The position numbers were made by a program, and so were the translations under genes. From Dermatobacter hominis (lineage in GTDB: Bacteria; Actinomycetota; Acidimicrobiia; Acidimicrobiales; Microtrichaceae), in NCBI RefSeq assembly GCF_020715685.1, contig NZ_CP085840.1, forward strand, positions 1,798,001 through 1,862,000: DNA of 64,000 bases. The letters are read 5' to 3'. The notes under the pieces were generated by a model, which had not been told where the DNA came from, made no database searches, and saw nothing but the letters and a program-made list of their open reading frames with translations. Below, piece after piece: positions 8,368-16,290 of the stretch; the first letter of the stretch is position 1, and each line of letters begins with the position of its first letter.

Positions 8368-8727
8368 ATGAGCGAGCGACGCAGCGCCCCTGCCGGCGGC
8401 CAGGACGCCACCGGGTCAGAGGGTGGGCCGCCGGGCCGCTCGCTCGCCGATCGACTCGACGATCCGGGCGAACCGCTCTACACGATGGCGGTCGCCGCGG
8501 ACCTGCTCGGCACCGATGATCAGACGCTGCGCCGGTTGGGCGATGCGCTGGCGATCGTCAGCGCTCGCCCGTCCGGCAACCAGCGCCGCTACTCACGTCA
8601 CGACCTCGAGCTGTTCGAAGTCGGGCTCCGGCTCGCCGGCGAGGGGCACCCGCCGCAGTCGGTCGCTCGCATCCTCGAGCTGGAACAGCGGCTCTCGAGC
8701 CGCCGGCCCAGAGGAGCGCGCGACTGA
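8368..8727 (+). CDS. hspR: HspR-like MerR-family heat-shock regulator
   Basis: A 119-residue protein. Residues 36-75 match the HspR DNA-binding domain: PLYTMAVAADLLGTDDQTLRRL followed by SARPSGNQRRYSRHDLELFE, the winged-helix signature of MerR/HspR. The C-terminal helix (ARILELEQRLSSRR) is the usual dimerisation segment. HspR represses heat-shock operons, commonly with DnaK as co-repressor. Here the partner gene is hsp20 rather than dnaK. The first 35 residues are low-complexity and the true start could be further in. Confidence 0.78.
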   Translation: MSERRSAPAGGQDATGSEGGPPGRSLADRLDDPGEPLYTMAVAADLLGTDDQTLRRLGDALAIVSARPSGNQRRYSRHDLELFEVGLRLAGEGHPPQSVARILELEQRLSSRRPRGARD

Positions 8728-8913
8728 TCCCCTGACCCGGGCGCGCGCCCGGCGCCCCGACACGGGTCGATCGGCCCATCTCCACCTCGCGCTGGTCTGG
8801 CGACGACCGCACCGGGGTAGCGCCCGGCGCATGCAGCACGCCGACCGATCACCCGCCGATCAGCGTCGACCTCGCGCGGGCCTCCACCTCGCCCCCTCGG
8901 TCGCGAGCGACCG

Positions 8914-9420
8914 GTGACCGACCCGCCCGCACGGCGACGGATGCGCCGCCCCGAACGCCTCACGAGCTCGACGATCCCCTCCGTTCCCCGCCCGGGGCGG
9001 ATCCGGCCGTTCCGACCGGCTCCGGCGCGGATGCCGCCCGCGCTCCGCCTCCGCCTCGGCCACCCGCTGTCCCCCTCCCGGCTGCGGGGCGACGGGCGCA
9101 GCCTCGTCGGCGCCACGCCCGATGCGGGTGGCGACGCGGCACGCACGCTCCGGCGCCTGCGGCCGCCTCCGGCCGATGTCGTGACCGTGCTCGACCTCGG
9201 GTCGATCGAGCAGCTGGAGCCGGCCGGGATCGAGGCGCTCCGCCTGGCGGCGCTGCGCTTCGACGGCTGCGGCCGGTGCCTGTCGGCGGTCGACGCGTCG
9301 GCCGAGCTCAAGCGCCAGCTGCTCAACTGCGGCCTCGCCGCCGTGCTGCGCCGGCCCGACCCCGGCGCCCTCGCGGTGATCGTGAAGGTGCGCAGGCGGG
9401 CGCCCGACCCAGCCGGCTGA
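8914..9420 (+). CDS. STAS-domain-like protein
   Basis: Residues about 60-160 fit a STAS/anti-anti-sigma fold: VVTVLDLGSIEQLEPAGIEALRLAA resembles the conserved strand-loop-helix that carries the regulatory Ser in SpoIIAA proteins, but the position is occupied by Glu-Pro-Ala rather than Asp-Ser. The N-terminal 40 residues are Pro/Arg-rich and unlikely to be folded; a start at the internal ATG near 9031 (MPPALRL) is possible. If it is a STAS protein it would be of a non-phosphorylated type. Moderate confidence that it is a real gene. Confidence 0.5.
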   Translation: MTDPPARRRMRRPERLTSSTIPSVPRPGRIRPFRPAPARMPPALRLRLGHPLSPSRLRGDGRSLVGATPDAGGDAARTLRRLRPPPADVVTVLDLGSIEQLEPAGIEALRLAALRFDGCGRCLSAVDASAELKRQLLNCGLAAVLRRPDPGALAVIVKVRRRAPDPAG

Positions 9421-9445
9421 CGTAGTCCTCCGGGGCGACCGTGGC

Positions 9446-10660
9446 TCAGGCGGCGGCGCGCTCGAGGATGTGGACGCCGCAGGCGGACCCGAGCCCGATG
9501 ACGTGGGCCAGCCCGACCTTGGCGTCGGGGATCTGGCGGTCGCCGGCCTCGCCGCGGAGGTGGTGGCAGATCTCCCAGACGTTGGCGATGCCCGTGGCTG
9601 CGATCGGGTGGCCCTTCGACTCGAGCCCGCCGGACACGTTGACCGGCGTGGTGCCGTCGCGGAACGGGCCGCCCGACTCGAAGAAGTCGACCGCTCCCCC
9701 CGGCTCGCAGAGGCCGAGGTTGTCGTAGTGGACGAGCTCCGCCGTGGCGAAGCAGTCGTGCAGCTCGACGAGGTCCAGGTCGTCGGGGCCGACGCCGGCC
9801 GCTTCGTAGGCCTGGGTGGCCGCGTTCCGGGTCAGGGTGTTCACGTCGGGCAGGACCTGGCAGGCCTCCTCCCACGGGTCGGTGGTGAGCACGGACGCCG
9901 ACACCTTGACCGCCCGACGCTGCTGCTCGGCCGACAGCCGGCCGAGCGCCTCGCCGGTCACGAGCACCGCAGCGGCAGCCCCGTCGCAGTTCGCCGAGCA
10001 CATGGGCCGGGTGTTCGGGTAGGCGATCATGATGTCGCCCATGATCTGCTCGAGGCTCATGGCCTTCGTGTAGGCCGCGAGCGGGTTGAGCGTGGAGTTG
10101 GCGTGGTTCTTCTCGGAGATCCGCGCGAACAGCTCGAAGCTGGTGCCGCCGTACCGGTGGCCGTACTCCATGCCGATCTGGGCGAAGACGCCCGGCATCG
10201 TCTCGGTGCCGATCCGGCCGTCGACGGGCGCCACCGCGCCGTAGCGGCCGGAGGGCTCCCAGGTGTTCGAGTCGGACTTCCGCGACCCACCGGCCAGCAG
10301 CCCGGCGCCCGCCAGCTTCTCGACGCCGACGGCGAGGCCCATGTCGGCCTCGCCCGCCTTGAGCGCCATCACGACCGTGCGGATCGCGGTGGCTCCCGTC
10401 GCGCAGGCGTTGGCGACGTTGAACACGGGGATGCCGGTCTGGCCGACCTGCTTCTGCACCATCTGACCGATGGGCATCGCGCCGCCCATGAGGTTGCCGG
10501 CCGCGATCACGCCCATGTCGGCCATCGTCACGCCGCCGTCGGTCAGTGCGCCGAGCGCCGCCTCCGACGCGAGGTCGACGGTGTCGTCGTCGGGCCGCTT
10601 GCCGAACTTCGTCATCGTGATCCCGAGGATCCAGATGGAGTGCGGGTCGATGCTGCTCAT
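9446..10660 (-). CDS. Thiolase / acetyl-CoA acyltransferase (SCP2-like lipid-transfer type)
   Basis: A 404-residue thiolase-superfamily enzyme that would cleave or form beta-ketoacyl-CoA. Candidate nucleophile C86 lies in NVANACATGATAI, the GHP His is H351 in LESKGHPIAATG, and a second Cys, C394, sits in GLGSACG where classical thiolases have CxGGG. This end resembles the SCP2/Ltp branch. The start ATG overlaps the stop of the upstream Zn-ribbon/OB-fold gene (TGATG), so the two are translationally coupled. Such pairs act in sterol side-chain or branched fatty acid breakdown in actinobacteria. Retention of the nucleophilic Cys argues for true thiolase chemistry rather than the aldolase Ltp2. 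Confidence 0.9.
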   Translation of the reverse strand: MSSIDPHSIWILGITMTKFGKRPDDDTVDLASEAALGALTDGGVTMADMGVIAAGNLMGGAMPIGQMVQKQVGQTGIPVFNVANACATGATAIRTVVMALKAGEADMGLAVGVEKLAGAGLLAGGSRKSDSNTWEPSGRYGAVAPVDGRIGTETMPGVFAQIGMEYGHRYGGTSFELFARISEKNHANSTLNPLAAYTKAMSLEQIMGDIMIAYPNTRPMCSANCDGAAAAVLVTGEALGRLSAEQQRRAVKVSASVLTTDPWEEACQVLPDVNTLTRNAATQAYEAAGVGPDDLDLVELHDCFATAELVHYDNLGLCEPGGAVDFFESGGPFRDGTTPVNVSGGLESKGHPIAATGIANVWEICHHLRGEAGDRQIPDAKVGLAHVIGLGSACGVHILERAAA

Positions 10661-11064
10661 CAGGCTGCTCCCTCGATCGGCTCGAACCCGAAGCCCACGG
10701 CCTCGGTCCCCTCGTCGTCCTGGCCCAGCGAGTACGTCGCCAGGCGCACCTTCATCCCCGTGTGCACGTGGTCGGCGTCGGGCTCCACGTTGATCAGGTT
10801 GCCCCGCACGCTCGTCCCGTCGCAGTCGACGACCGCGGCCACGAACGGCACCGGGACGCCGGGTGCGGCGAAGGACACGATGGTGAACGTGCGGACCTCG
10901 CCGGTGGTCGCCACGTCGACGTCGTGGAACGCGGTGCCGGAGCACCGGGCGCAGGCGTTGCGGCGATCGAAGTAGCGGGCACCGCACGAGTCGCACTCGT
11001 GGGCGACCAGGTGCGGCTCGTCGCCCAGCACGAGGTAGTCGGTCAGCGGAACCTGCGCCGTCAT
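10660..11064 (-). CDS. Zn-ribbon OB-fold protein (DUF35 family)
   Basis: A 134-residue DUF35 protein: an N-terminal rubredoxin-like zinc ribbon with C24-x2-C27 and C38-x2-C41, followed by an OB-fold (GEVRTFTIVSFAAPGVPVPF and similar strands). DUF35 proteins bind and stabilise SCP2-type thiolases or aldolases, contributing to the acyl-CoA channel. The direct overlap with the thiolase gene fits a two-protein complex. The ATG at 11064 follows a G-rich tract; no other gene appears to belong to the operon. Confidence 0.9.
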   Translation of the reverse strand: MTAQVPLTDYLVLGDEPHLVAHECDSCGARYFDRRNACARCSGTAFHDVDVATTGEVRTFTIVSFAAPGVPVPFVAAVVDCDGTSVRGNLINVEPDADHVHTGMKVRLATYSLGQDDEGTEAVGFGFEPIEGAA

Positions 11065-11179
11065 GAAGCCCCCCTGGCTCGTCACGCGGTCGGACCGCAG
11101 GATCCTACGAGGTCGAAGCGAGCGAGGTCGGACCCGCCCGTGCGAGCGGGCCTCTCCGCCGGGTGCGTACCGTGCGGAC

Positions 11180-11713
11180 GTGCAGCACGTCGCCCTGCTC
11201 CGTGGCATCGGACCCGGCAACCCGAAGATGCGGAACGAGGTGCTCGTGGGGGTGCTCGAGCGCGCCGGGCTGGACGACGTGCGGGCCGTCATCTCGAGCG
11301 GCAACTACGTGTTCCGGAGCGTCGACGACCGGGCCGCACTGGAGCGCCGCATCGAGGCGGCGCTCCGGGACCACCTCGGCTCGCGGTGCTCGACCATCGT
11401 CCGCAGCCGGCGGCAGATCGACGGGATCGCCGCCCTGCCGGTGTTCGACGGCCACGACGACGGCCCGACGGCGCGGTGCAACGTCACGTTCCTCAAGCGC
11501 CGTCCCCCGACGGGCCACCGCCTCCCGTCGGCGGGCGATGGCTTCGAGGTGCTGGCGGTCGAGCGTCAGGCGGTGTTCTTCCTCGTCGACGCCAGCCGGT
11601 CGCGGACGCCGGAGGTGATGGCGCTCATGGAGCGCACGTTCGGCACCGGCATCACGACGCGGACGTGGAGGACGGTGCACCGCATCGCCGCCGCGTTCGA
11701 ACGGGCGGGCTGA
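11180..11713 (+). CDS. DUF1697 domain protein
   Basis: A 177-residue cytoplasmic protein matching DUF1697. The family opening (hVALLRGI) is seen as QHVALLRGIGPGNPKM, followed by the typical VISSGNYVF and a C-terminal TRTWRTVHRIAAAF. The GTG at 11180 is where family homology begins; earlier in-frame starts add unlikely sequence. The function of DUF1697 is unknown. It stands alone between the thiolase pair and the arsenic genes. Confidence 0.85.
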   Translation: MQHVALLRGIGPGNPKMRNEVLVGVLERAGLDDVRAVISSGNYVFRSVDDRAALERRIEAALRDHLGSRCSTIVRSRRQIDGIAALPVFDGHDDGPTARCNVTFLKRRPPTGHRLPSAGDGFEVLAVERQAVFFLVDASRSRTPEVMALMERTFGTGITTRTWRTVHRIAAAFERAG

Positions 11714-11747
11714 CCGCGCGAGGGGCCTGACGCCGGCCGGACCGCCG

Positions 11748-12089
11748 TCAGCCGAGCGCGTCGCGCAGCTCGCCCGCCGCCTCGGGCACGATCCGCCACC
11801 ACGTCCACCGGCCGCGCTTCTCTCCGACGATGAGGCCGGCGTCGGCCAGCAGCTTGGTGTGGTGGCTGACCGTGGGCTGGGACCGGCCGACCGGCTCGAC
11901 GAGATCGCAGGCGCACACCTCGTCCGCAGCGGCGATCAGGCTGAGCAGCCGCAGCCGGACCGGGTCCGACAGTGCGGCGAAGCGGCGGGCGAGCCGCTCG
12001 GCGTCGTCCTCCGACAACGGTGCGGCGAGCACCGAGGGGCAGCAGTCGGCTGCGCCGATCGTCGCCACGTGCTCCTGGCGTTGCGCCAC
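11748..12089 (-). CDS. arsR: ArsR-family As(III)-responsive repressor
   Basis: A 113-residue winged-helix repressor. The HTH is at about 66-90 (VGRSQPTVSHHTKLLADAGL). The cysteine pattern C16-C17 near the N-terminus (ADCCPSVL) plus C59/C61 (EVCACDL) resembles the Corynebacterium glutamicum ArsR1 type, whose As(III) site uses Cys15/Cys16/Cys55, more than the Cys-x-Cys site alone of the E. coli type. GTG 12089 is chosen because GGAGG lies 6 nt upstream; the open frame extends further only through the operator region. It is divergent from arsI-aquaporin-arsC. Confidence 0.9.
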   Translation of the reverse strand: MAQRQEHVATIGAADCCPSVLAAPLSEDDAERLARRFAALSDPVRLRLLSLIAAADEVCACDLVEPVGRSQPTVSHHTKLLADAGLIVGEKRGRWTWWRIVPEAAGELRDALG

Positions 12090-12203
12090 GTCGACCTCCG
12101 AACCTCGTGAGCTCACGTCCCGACCGTCCCGCCGTCCCGCCGCTGCGGGTCGCACCGTCGGTGGGTCACACCGTCCGCGGTTCGCTCCGTCGACGAGAAC
12201 GTA

Positions 12204-12254
12204 TTGACATCCATCGATGCATCGGCGATCCTCGATGCATCGACACATGTCGAT
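12204..12254. promoter_or_regulatory. ars promoter with three ArsR-type palindromes
   Basis: TTGACA at 12204-12209 is followed by a 17-bp spacer and a weak GATCCT at 12227-12232. Overlapping this are TCGATGCATCGG at 12214, the perfect 12-bp palindrome TCGATGCATCGA at 12232-12243 (18 bp further on), and ATCGACA-CA-TGTCGAT at 12239-12254. They sit between divergent arsR and arsI and resemble ArsR operators, so repression of both directions is likely. Confidence 0.75.
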
Positions 12255-12277
12255 CAGTGTACGGAGGAGGCTCCCCC

Positions 12278-12733
12278 ATGTCACGGGTCCAGCTCGCACT
12301 CAACGTCTCGGACCTCGCCGAGGCGATCGATTTCTACTCGAAGCTCTTCGATGCCGAACCGGCCAAGGTGCGCGACGGCTACGCCAACTTCGCCGTCGCC
12401 GACCCGCCGCTCAAGCTGGTGCTGATCGAGGGCACGGGCGAGCCCGGCTCGCTCAACCACCTCGGCGTCGAGGTGGCCACCACCGACGACGTGTCCGCCG
12501 CGACCGCTCGCCTGGCGGGTCAGGGCCTCGGGACCGCGACCGAGGACGAGGTGTCGTGCTGCTTCGCGGTGCAGGACAAGGTCTGGACCGACGGCCCCGA
12601 CGGCGAGCCGTGGGAGATCTACACCGTCCTCGCCGACGCCGAGATGCCTGCGGGCCAGCTGCGGGAGGTCGAGCCGGGCGGCGACGCCATGTGCTGCGGC
12701 TCCGCCCCCGAGTCGTCGGCCCGCTGCTGCTGA
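12278..12733 (+). CDS. arsI: ArsI/CadI-family dioxygenase (C-As lyase-like)
   Basis: A 151-residue VOC-fold metalloenzyme. ArsI cleaves the C-As bond of trivalent methylated and aromatic arsenicals. The metal triad is visible as Q5, H61 (LNHLGVEV) and E113 (PWEIYTV), and the vicinal substrate-binding pair C94-C95 lies in EVSCCFAVQDKVW. The C-terminus has a Cys-rich tail (DAMCCGSAPESSARCC) as in CadI proteins. ATG 12278 follows GGAGGAGG. It is the first gene of a three-gene operon under ArsR-type palindromes. Cadmium-induced CadI activity cannot be excluded, but the context points to arsenic. Confidence 0.9.
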   Translation: MSRVQLALNVSDLAEAIDFYSKLFDAEPAKVRDGYANFAVADPPLKLVLIEGTGEPGSLNHLGVEVATTDDVSAATARLAGQGLGTATEDEVSCCFAVQDKVWTDGPDGEPWEIYTVLADAEMPAGQLREVEPGGDAMCCGSAPESSARCC

Positions 12734-12734
12734 G

Positions 12735-13445
12735 GTGGCCGACGCCGCCCTCGGCACCGAGCTGGAGCTCGGTGTCCCTGACACATCGCTGGGCCGCCGC
12801 CTGGTCGCCGAGTTCACCGGCACTGCGCTCCTCGTCGCCATCGTGGTCGGGTCGGGCATCGCTGCCGAGCGCGCCTCCGCCGACGCCGGGTTGCAGCTGC
12901 TGGAGAACGCGGCCGCGACCGGCGCCGGCCTGATCGCGCTGATCCTCGCGTTCGGCCACGTCTCCGGGGCCCGGTTCAACCCGCTCGTCTCGGCCACGGC
13001 GGTCCTCGACGGCGACCTCCGACCCGGCCACGGCGGGCTGGAGGCGGCCGTCCAGGTCGCCGGCGCCATCACGGGAGCGGTCGTCGCCAACCTCATGTTC
13101 GAGCTCCCCGCCGTCGGCTGGTCCACCCACGAGCGGGCGTCGTCGGGCCTCTACCTCGCCGAGGTCGTCGCCACGTTCGGGCTGATCACCGTGATCCTCG
13201 GCGTGGTCCGGTCGCCGCGAGCGCAGACCGTCGCGTTCGCGGTCGGCGCCTACATCGCCGCGGCCTACTGGTTCACGTCGTCGACGAGCTTCGCCAACCC
13301 GGCGGTGACGATCGCCCGCACCGCCACCGACACGTTCTCCGGCATCGCCCCCGGCTCTGCGCCGGCGTTCATCGCCGCGCAGGTCCTCGGTGCGGGGCTC
13401 GCCATCGCCCTCGACCGCTACCTCCGTCCGAGGACGACCCGATGA
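12735..13445 (+). CDS. Aquaglyceroporin-like MIP channel of the ars operon
   Basis: A six-helix MIP protein of 236 residues starting with GTG 1 bp after arsI. The two pore half-helices carry FNPL at residues 81-84 (first NPA box changed to NPL) and FANPAV with an intact N188-P189-A190. Aquaporins in ars operons (AqpS type) let As(III) formed by arsenate reductase, or organoarsenicals, leave by diffusion. The changed first motif could widen the pore. The gene overlaps arsC by ATGA, supporting coupled expression with the reductase. Confidence 0.85.
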   Translation: MADAALGTELELGVPDTSLGRRLVAEFTGTALLVAIVVGSGIAAERASADAGLQLLENAAATGAGLIALILAFGHVSGARFNPLVSATAVLDGDLRPGHGGLEAAVQVAGAITGAVVANLMFELPAVGWSTHERASSGLYLAEVVATFGLITVILGVVRSPRAQTVAFAVGAYIAAAYWFTSSTSFANPAVTIARTATDTFSGIAPGSAPAFIAAQVLGAGLAIALDRYLRPRTTR

Positions 13446-13840
13446 GCGACCGACCCGCCGTCCTGTTCCTCTGCATCCACAACGCCGGGCGCTCGCAGAT
13501 GGCCCTCGGTTGGTTCCGCCACCTCGCCGAGGGGCGTGCGATCGCCTACAGCGGCGGGAGCGAGCCGGCGGACGCGATCAACCCGGTCGCCGCGCAGGCG
13601 ATGGCCGAGGTCGGCATCGACATCACCGCCGGGTCACCCCGGCGCTGGACGGATGCGCAGCTCGCAGCGGCCGACGTCGTGGTCACCATGGGCTGCGGCG
13701 ACACGTGCCCGTACGTGCCGGGGACCCGCTACGTCGACTGGCCGGTCCCCGATCCGGCCGGGCTCCCGATCGAGCGGGTCCGGCCGATCCGCGACGAGAT
13801 CCGCGACCGCGTCGTGGAGCTCCTCGACGGGCTGTGCTGA
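13442..13840 (+). CDS. arsC: Arsenate reductase, LMW-phosphatase type
   Basis: A 132-residue low-molecular-weight phosphatase-fold protein. The P-loop is C11-x5-R17 (CIHNAGRS), the general acid Asp lies in VDWPVPDP, and extra cysteines C85 and C89 (MGCGDTCPYVP) fit the disulfide relay used by thioredoxin- or mycothiol-coupled arsenate reductases. It would turn As(V) into As(III) for exit through the adjacent channel. The ATG overlaps the aquaporin stop by 4 bp. Confidence 0.9.
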   Translation: MSDRPAVLFLCIHNAGRSQMALGWFRHLAEGRAIAYSGGSEPADAINPVAAQAMAEVGIDITAGSPRRWTDAQLAAADVVVTMGCGDTCPYVPGTRYVDWPVPDPAGLPIERVRPIRDEIRDRVVELLDGLC

Positions 13841-13860
13841 CCCGGTGCTGACGCGGGCCG

Positions 13861-14373
13861 TCAGCCGAAGGGGCCGTTGGTGACCAGGTGGGCGACGTCC
13901 TCCACGAGGAGGACGGTCAGCAGCCCGATCACGCACACCGCGATGGCCGACACCTGCCACCGCCAGCGGTGGTCGACCTGGAAGAACCGGCGGATCGTGA
14001 ACACGTCGCACGTCATGGCGATGACGCCGATGACCACGCCGAGGATCGGACCGACGCCCGACACGATGCCGATCGCCGGCAGGACGAACGGGAAGATCAC
14101 GTAGGTCAGGGTGCAGCGGGTCGCCGAGATCAGCATCGACCGCTGGAAGGTGGCGTAGGCCGATGCGGCCGACACGCCGGGCGGACGCTCCTTGATCCGC
14201 AGCACCTTGCGGACGACCAGGTCGGCCCTGGACCGCTGGACCGGGATCGCGTCGTGCTGGACGGGGCAGGCGCCGGTCGCCGAGGCCTCGGCGGGCGCGG
14301 CGTGGTCGACGGGACAGCGGGAAGCGGACGTCCCCGGGGAGGAGCCGACTTCGACGGCCGGGACAGAGCTCAC
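13861..14373 (-). CDS. Hypothetical membrane protein, 170 aa
   Basis: I do not recognise a named family. The first 55 residues are low-complexity with two Cys-Pro-Val motifs (RCPVDH and GACPVQHD). The next part is a cytoplasmic basic segment (VVRKVLRIKERPPG), then three hydrophobic helices: about 85-107, 110-128 and 145-163, with RRFFQVDHRWRWQ between the last two. The GTG at 14373 is the only plausible start near the signal-free N-terminus. It converges on arsC, 20 bp away. Confidence 0.6.
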   Translation of the reverse strand: MSSVPAVEVGSSPGTSASRCPVDHAAPAEASATGACPVQHDAIPVQRSRADLVVRKVLRIKERPPGVSAASAYATFQRSMLISATRCTLTYVIFPFVLPAIGIVSGVGPILGVVIGVIAMTCDVFTIRRFFQVDHRWRWQVSAIAVCVIGLLTVLLVEDVAHLVTNGPFG

Positions 14374-14420
14374 GGGCGCCACGCTACGGGAACTCGCCAC
14401 CGCGCCACCAAGCGGGGCCC

Positions 14421-14645
14421 TCAGCTCCCGGGACGGCCGGCCCGCCGCCGCTCGTCGGCCGGGTACGGGCAGTGGCGGCAGCCGCTCCCGCAGCAGTGGC
14501 CCCGCTCGGCCAGGGCGGCCGCGGTCATCACGAACAGCCCGGTCTCGGGGTCGAGGTACATCGGTGCGCCGCTGCGCATCGCCTCCCGATGGGCGGCGGC
14601 GATCGCCGGCGTCGGTCCGTCGTCGACGGTCTCCTCGGCCGGCAT
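14421..14645 (-). CDS. DUF5522 small Cys-rich protein
   Basis: A 74-residue protein whose C-terminal half matches DUF5522: MYLDPETGLFVMTAAALAERG then CCGSGCRHCPYP. The four clustered cysteines (CC-x3-C-x2-C) suggest a metal or Fe-S site. The family has no known function. ATG 14645. It is divergent from a BtuF-like gene with about 80 bp between start codons. Confidence 0.8.
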   Translation of the reverse strand: MPAEETVDDGPTPAIAAAHREAMRSGAPMYLDPETGLFVMTAAALAERGHCCGSGCRHCPYPADERRRAGRPGS

Positions 14646-14724
14646 CCCGGGATGGTAACGAGCGCAGCGTGGCGGCCAGAGGTCGCGCTCGTCGCGCGCC
14701 CGGCTGCTCTGCGAACCTGACGCG

Positions 14725-15399
14725 ATGCGCATCGTGAGCCTGGTGCCGTCCGCGACCGAGACGCTGCGGGCCTGGGGCGTCACGCCGGTCGCCTGCACCC
14801 GGTTCTGCGAGCAGCCCGACCTGCCCACGGTCGGCGGCACGAAGAACCCGGACCTCGAGGAGATCGCCGGGTTCCGTCCCGACCTGGTGGTGCTGGACGA
14901 GGAGGAGAACCGCCTGGAGGACCACGACGTGCTCGTCGCCGCCGGCGTACCGGTGCACGTCCTCGCGATCCGGTCCGTCGACGACGTCGCGGCGCAGCTC
15001 CCCGCTCTCGCCGACGCCCTCGGCGTCGAACCAGGGCCGCTGGCACCGCTCCCGCAGCCGCGCCGCACCGAGCTACGCGCCTTCGTGCCGATCTGGCGTC
15101 GCCCGTGGATGCGGTTGGGTCGGGGAACCTACGGCGCGTCGCTGCTGGAGCGGATCGGCGTCGCGGTCGTGCCGACCGCCGGCGGGCGCTACGACCCCAC
15201 GGAGCTCGACGCCGTGCACCACGAGCGGCCCGACGTCGTGCTCGTGCCGAGCGAGCCGTACCGGTTCAGCGATCGGCACCTCGACGAGCTGCGCGACCTC
15301 GCACCGGTGATCCGGGTCGACGGCCAGGACCTGTTCTGGTGGGGCGCGCGCACGCCCGCGGCGATCACGCGGCTCGCCGAGCAGATCCGCGGCGCATGA
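14725..15399 (+). CDS. Helical-backbone metal receptor, BtuF-like, without signal peptide
   Basis: A 224-residue class III solute-binding-fold protein: MRIVSLVPSATETLRAWG and FRPDLVVLDEEENRLEDHDVL match the two Rossmann-like lobes of the BtuF/TroA group, and the C-terminal lobe contains RPDVVLVPSEPYRFSDRHLDEL. The protein begins directly with the first strand: there is no signal peptide or lipobox, so it is predicted to be cytosolic. No ABC permease or ATPase is adjacent. A role as cobalamin or iron-chelate binding protein is therefore uncertain. Confidence 0.82.
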   Translation: MRIVSLVPSATETLRAWGVTPVACTRFCEQPDLPTVGGTKNPDLEEIAGFRPDLVVLDEEENRLEDHDVLVAAGVPVHVLAIRSVDDVAAQLPALADALGVEPGPLAPLPQPRRTELRAFVPIWRRPWMRLGRGTYGASLLERIGVAVVPTAGGRYDPTELDAVHHERPDVVLVPSEPYRFSDRHLDELRDLAPVIRVDGQDLFWWGARTPAAITRLAEQIRGA

Positions 15400-15438
15400 G
15401 GTCCTCGACGGGTCGGCCCGTGGGCCCGGTCCCGGCCG

Positions 15439-16107
15439 TCACTGCGGCATCAGCTGGGTCCCGAACAGCTCCACGTCGGGATCGGTGTGCCGGCCCCGGC
15501 GGGACATGGGTCCGAACCGGGGCACGTCGCTGAAGGGCACCTTCCATTTGATGCGCTCGCCGATCGACACGTAGTTGATCGTCTGCACGACGTTGAACCC
15601 GATCGAGTGGTGCCACAGGATCGACGGGGCGTTCTCGTAGTCGATGAACCCGTAGACGTACCGGACGTCGGTGCCGGAGTCCTCGCCGTACTTGTCGAAG
15701 AAGTAGCTCGCCATCGTCATGGCGACGTTGCCGCGACGGTGGCCCTTGGCGACGAAGAGGTCGAACATCAGGACCTCGTCACCGGAGAGGCGCACCCTCG
15801 GGACGCCGGAGAAGCGGGGGCGCTCGCTCGTCCACGTCTCCCAGATCCGACCGACGGGCTCGCCGTCCTTCACCGCGACGACGATGTCCCACGCGCCGGC
15901 GGCCAGCTCCTTCCGTGCCCGCTCACGCTGCCACGGGACCGTGATCTCCTCGAGCATCGGGTCGGCCGGCGAGGTGACGTCGGAGATCGCGACCGACGGA
16001 TCGACGTCATCGACCGGGTTGCCCCCCGGCCGGAGGTACACGATGAACGCGGATTGGACCCGAGGGCGGAGGGCCTTCAGGCGTCGGACCAGACCGTTGA
16101 ACGTCAC
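15439..16107 (-). CDS. GNAT-like acetyltransferase family protein
   Basis: A 222-residue protein with a probable GNAT fold: WDIVVAVKDGEPVGRIWETW (beta-4 region), VLMFDLFVAKGHRRGNVAMTMASYFFDKYG (a Q/RxxGxG/A-like acetyl-CoA loop, here KGHRRGNVA) and YGFIDYENAPSILWHHSIGFNVV, the typical late strand in which a neighbour-like residue precedes a new substrate loop. The substrate is unknown. GTG 16107 is the first plausible start. It converges on the BtuF-like gene. Confidence 0.65.
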   Translation of the reverse strand: MTFNGLVRRLKALRPRVQSAFIVYLRPGGNPVDDVDPSVAISDVTSPADPMLEEITVPWQRERARKELAAGAWDIVVAVKDGEPVGRIWETWTSERPRFSGVPRVRLSGDEVLMFDLFVAKGHRRGNVAMTMASYFFDKYGEDSGTDVRYVYGFIDYENAPSILWHHSIGFNVVQTINYVSIGERIKWKVPFSDVPRFGPMSRRGRHTDPDVELFGTQLMPQ

Positions 16108-16290
16108 TCAGGCGCCTTACCCGCTCCTCCGAGCGTCAGTCAGCGTCGGCGCGGGGCCGGGGGCGCGGTCCGGTCGGACGTCGACGGGTGTGCCGGCCGC
16201 TCGAACGGGTACAGCGGGATCAGGTGCTGCGGCGCCGGACCCGTCGTTCCGGTCACCCCGACGCTGCGGCACCACCGTCAGGTTCCGTGC

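Noticed and set aside
12090..12299. Longer start for ArsR
   Set aside because: It would translate through the operator region; GGAGG before GTG 12089 and the family length favour the shorter protein.
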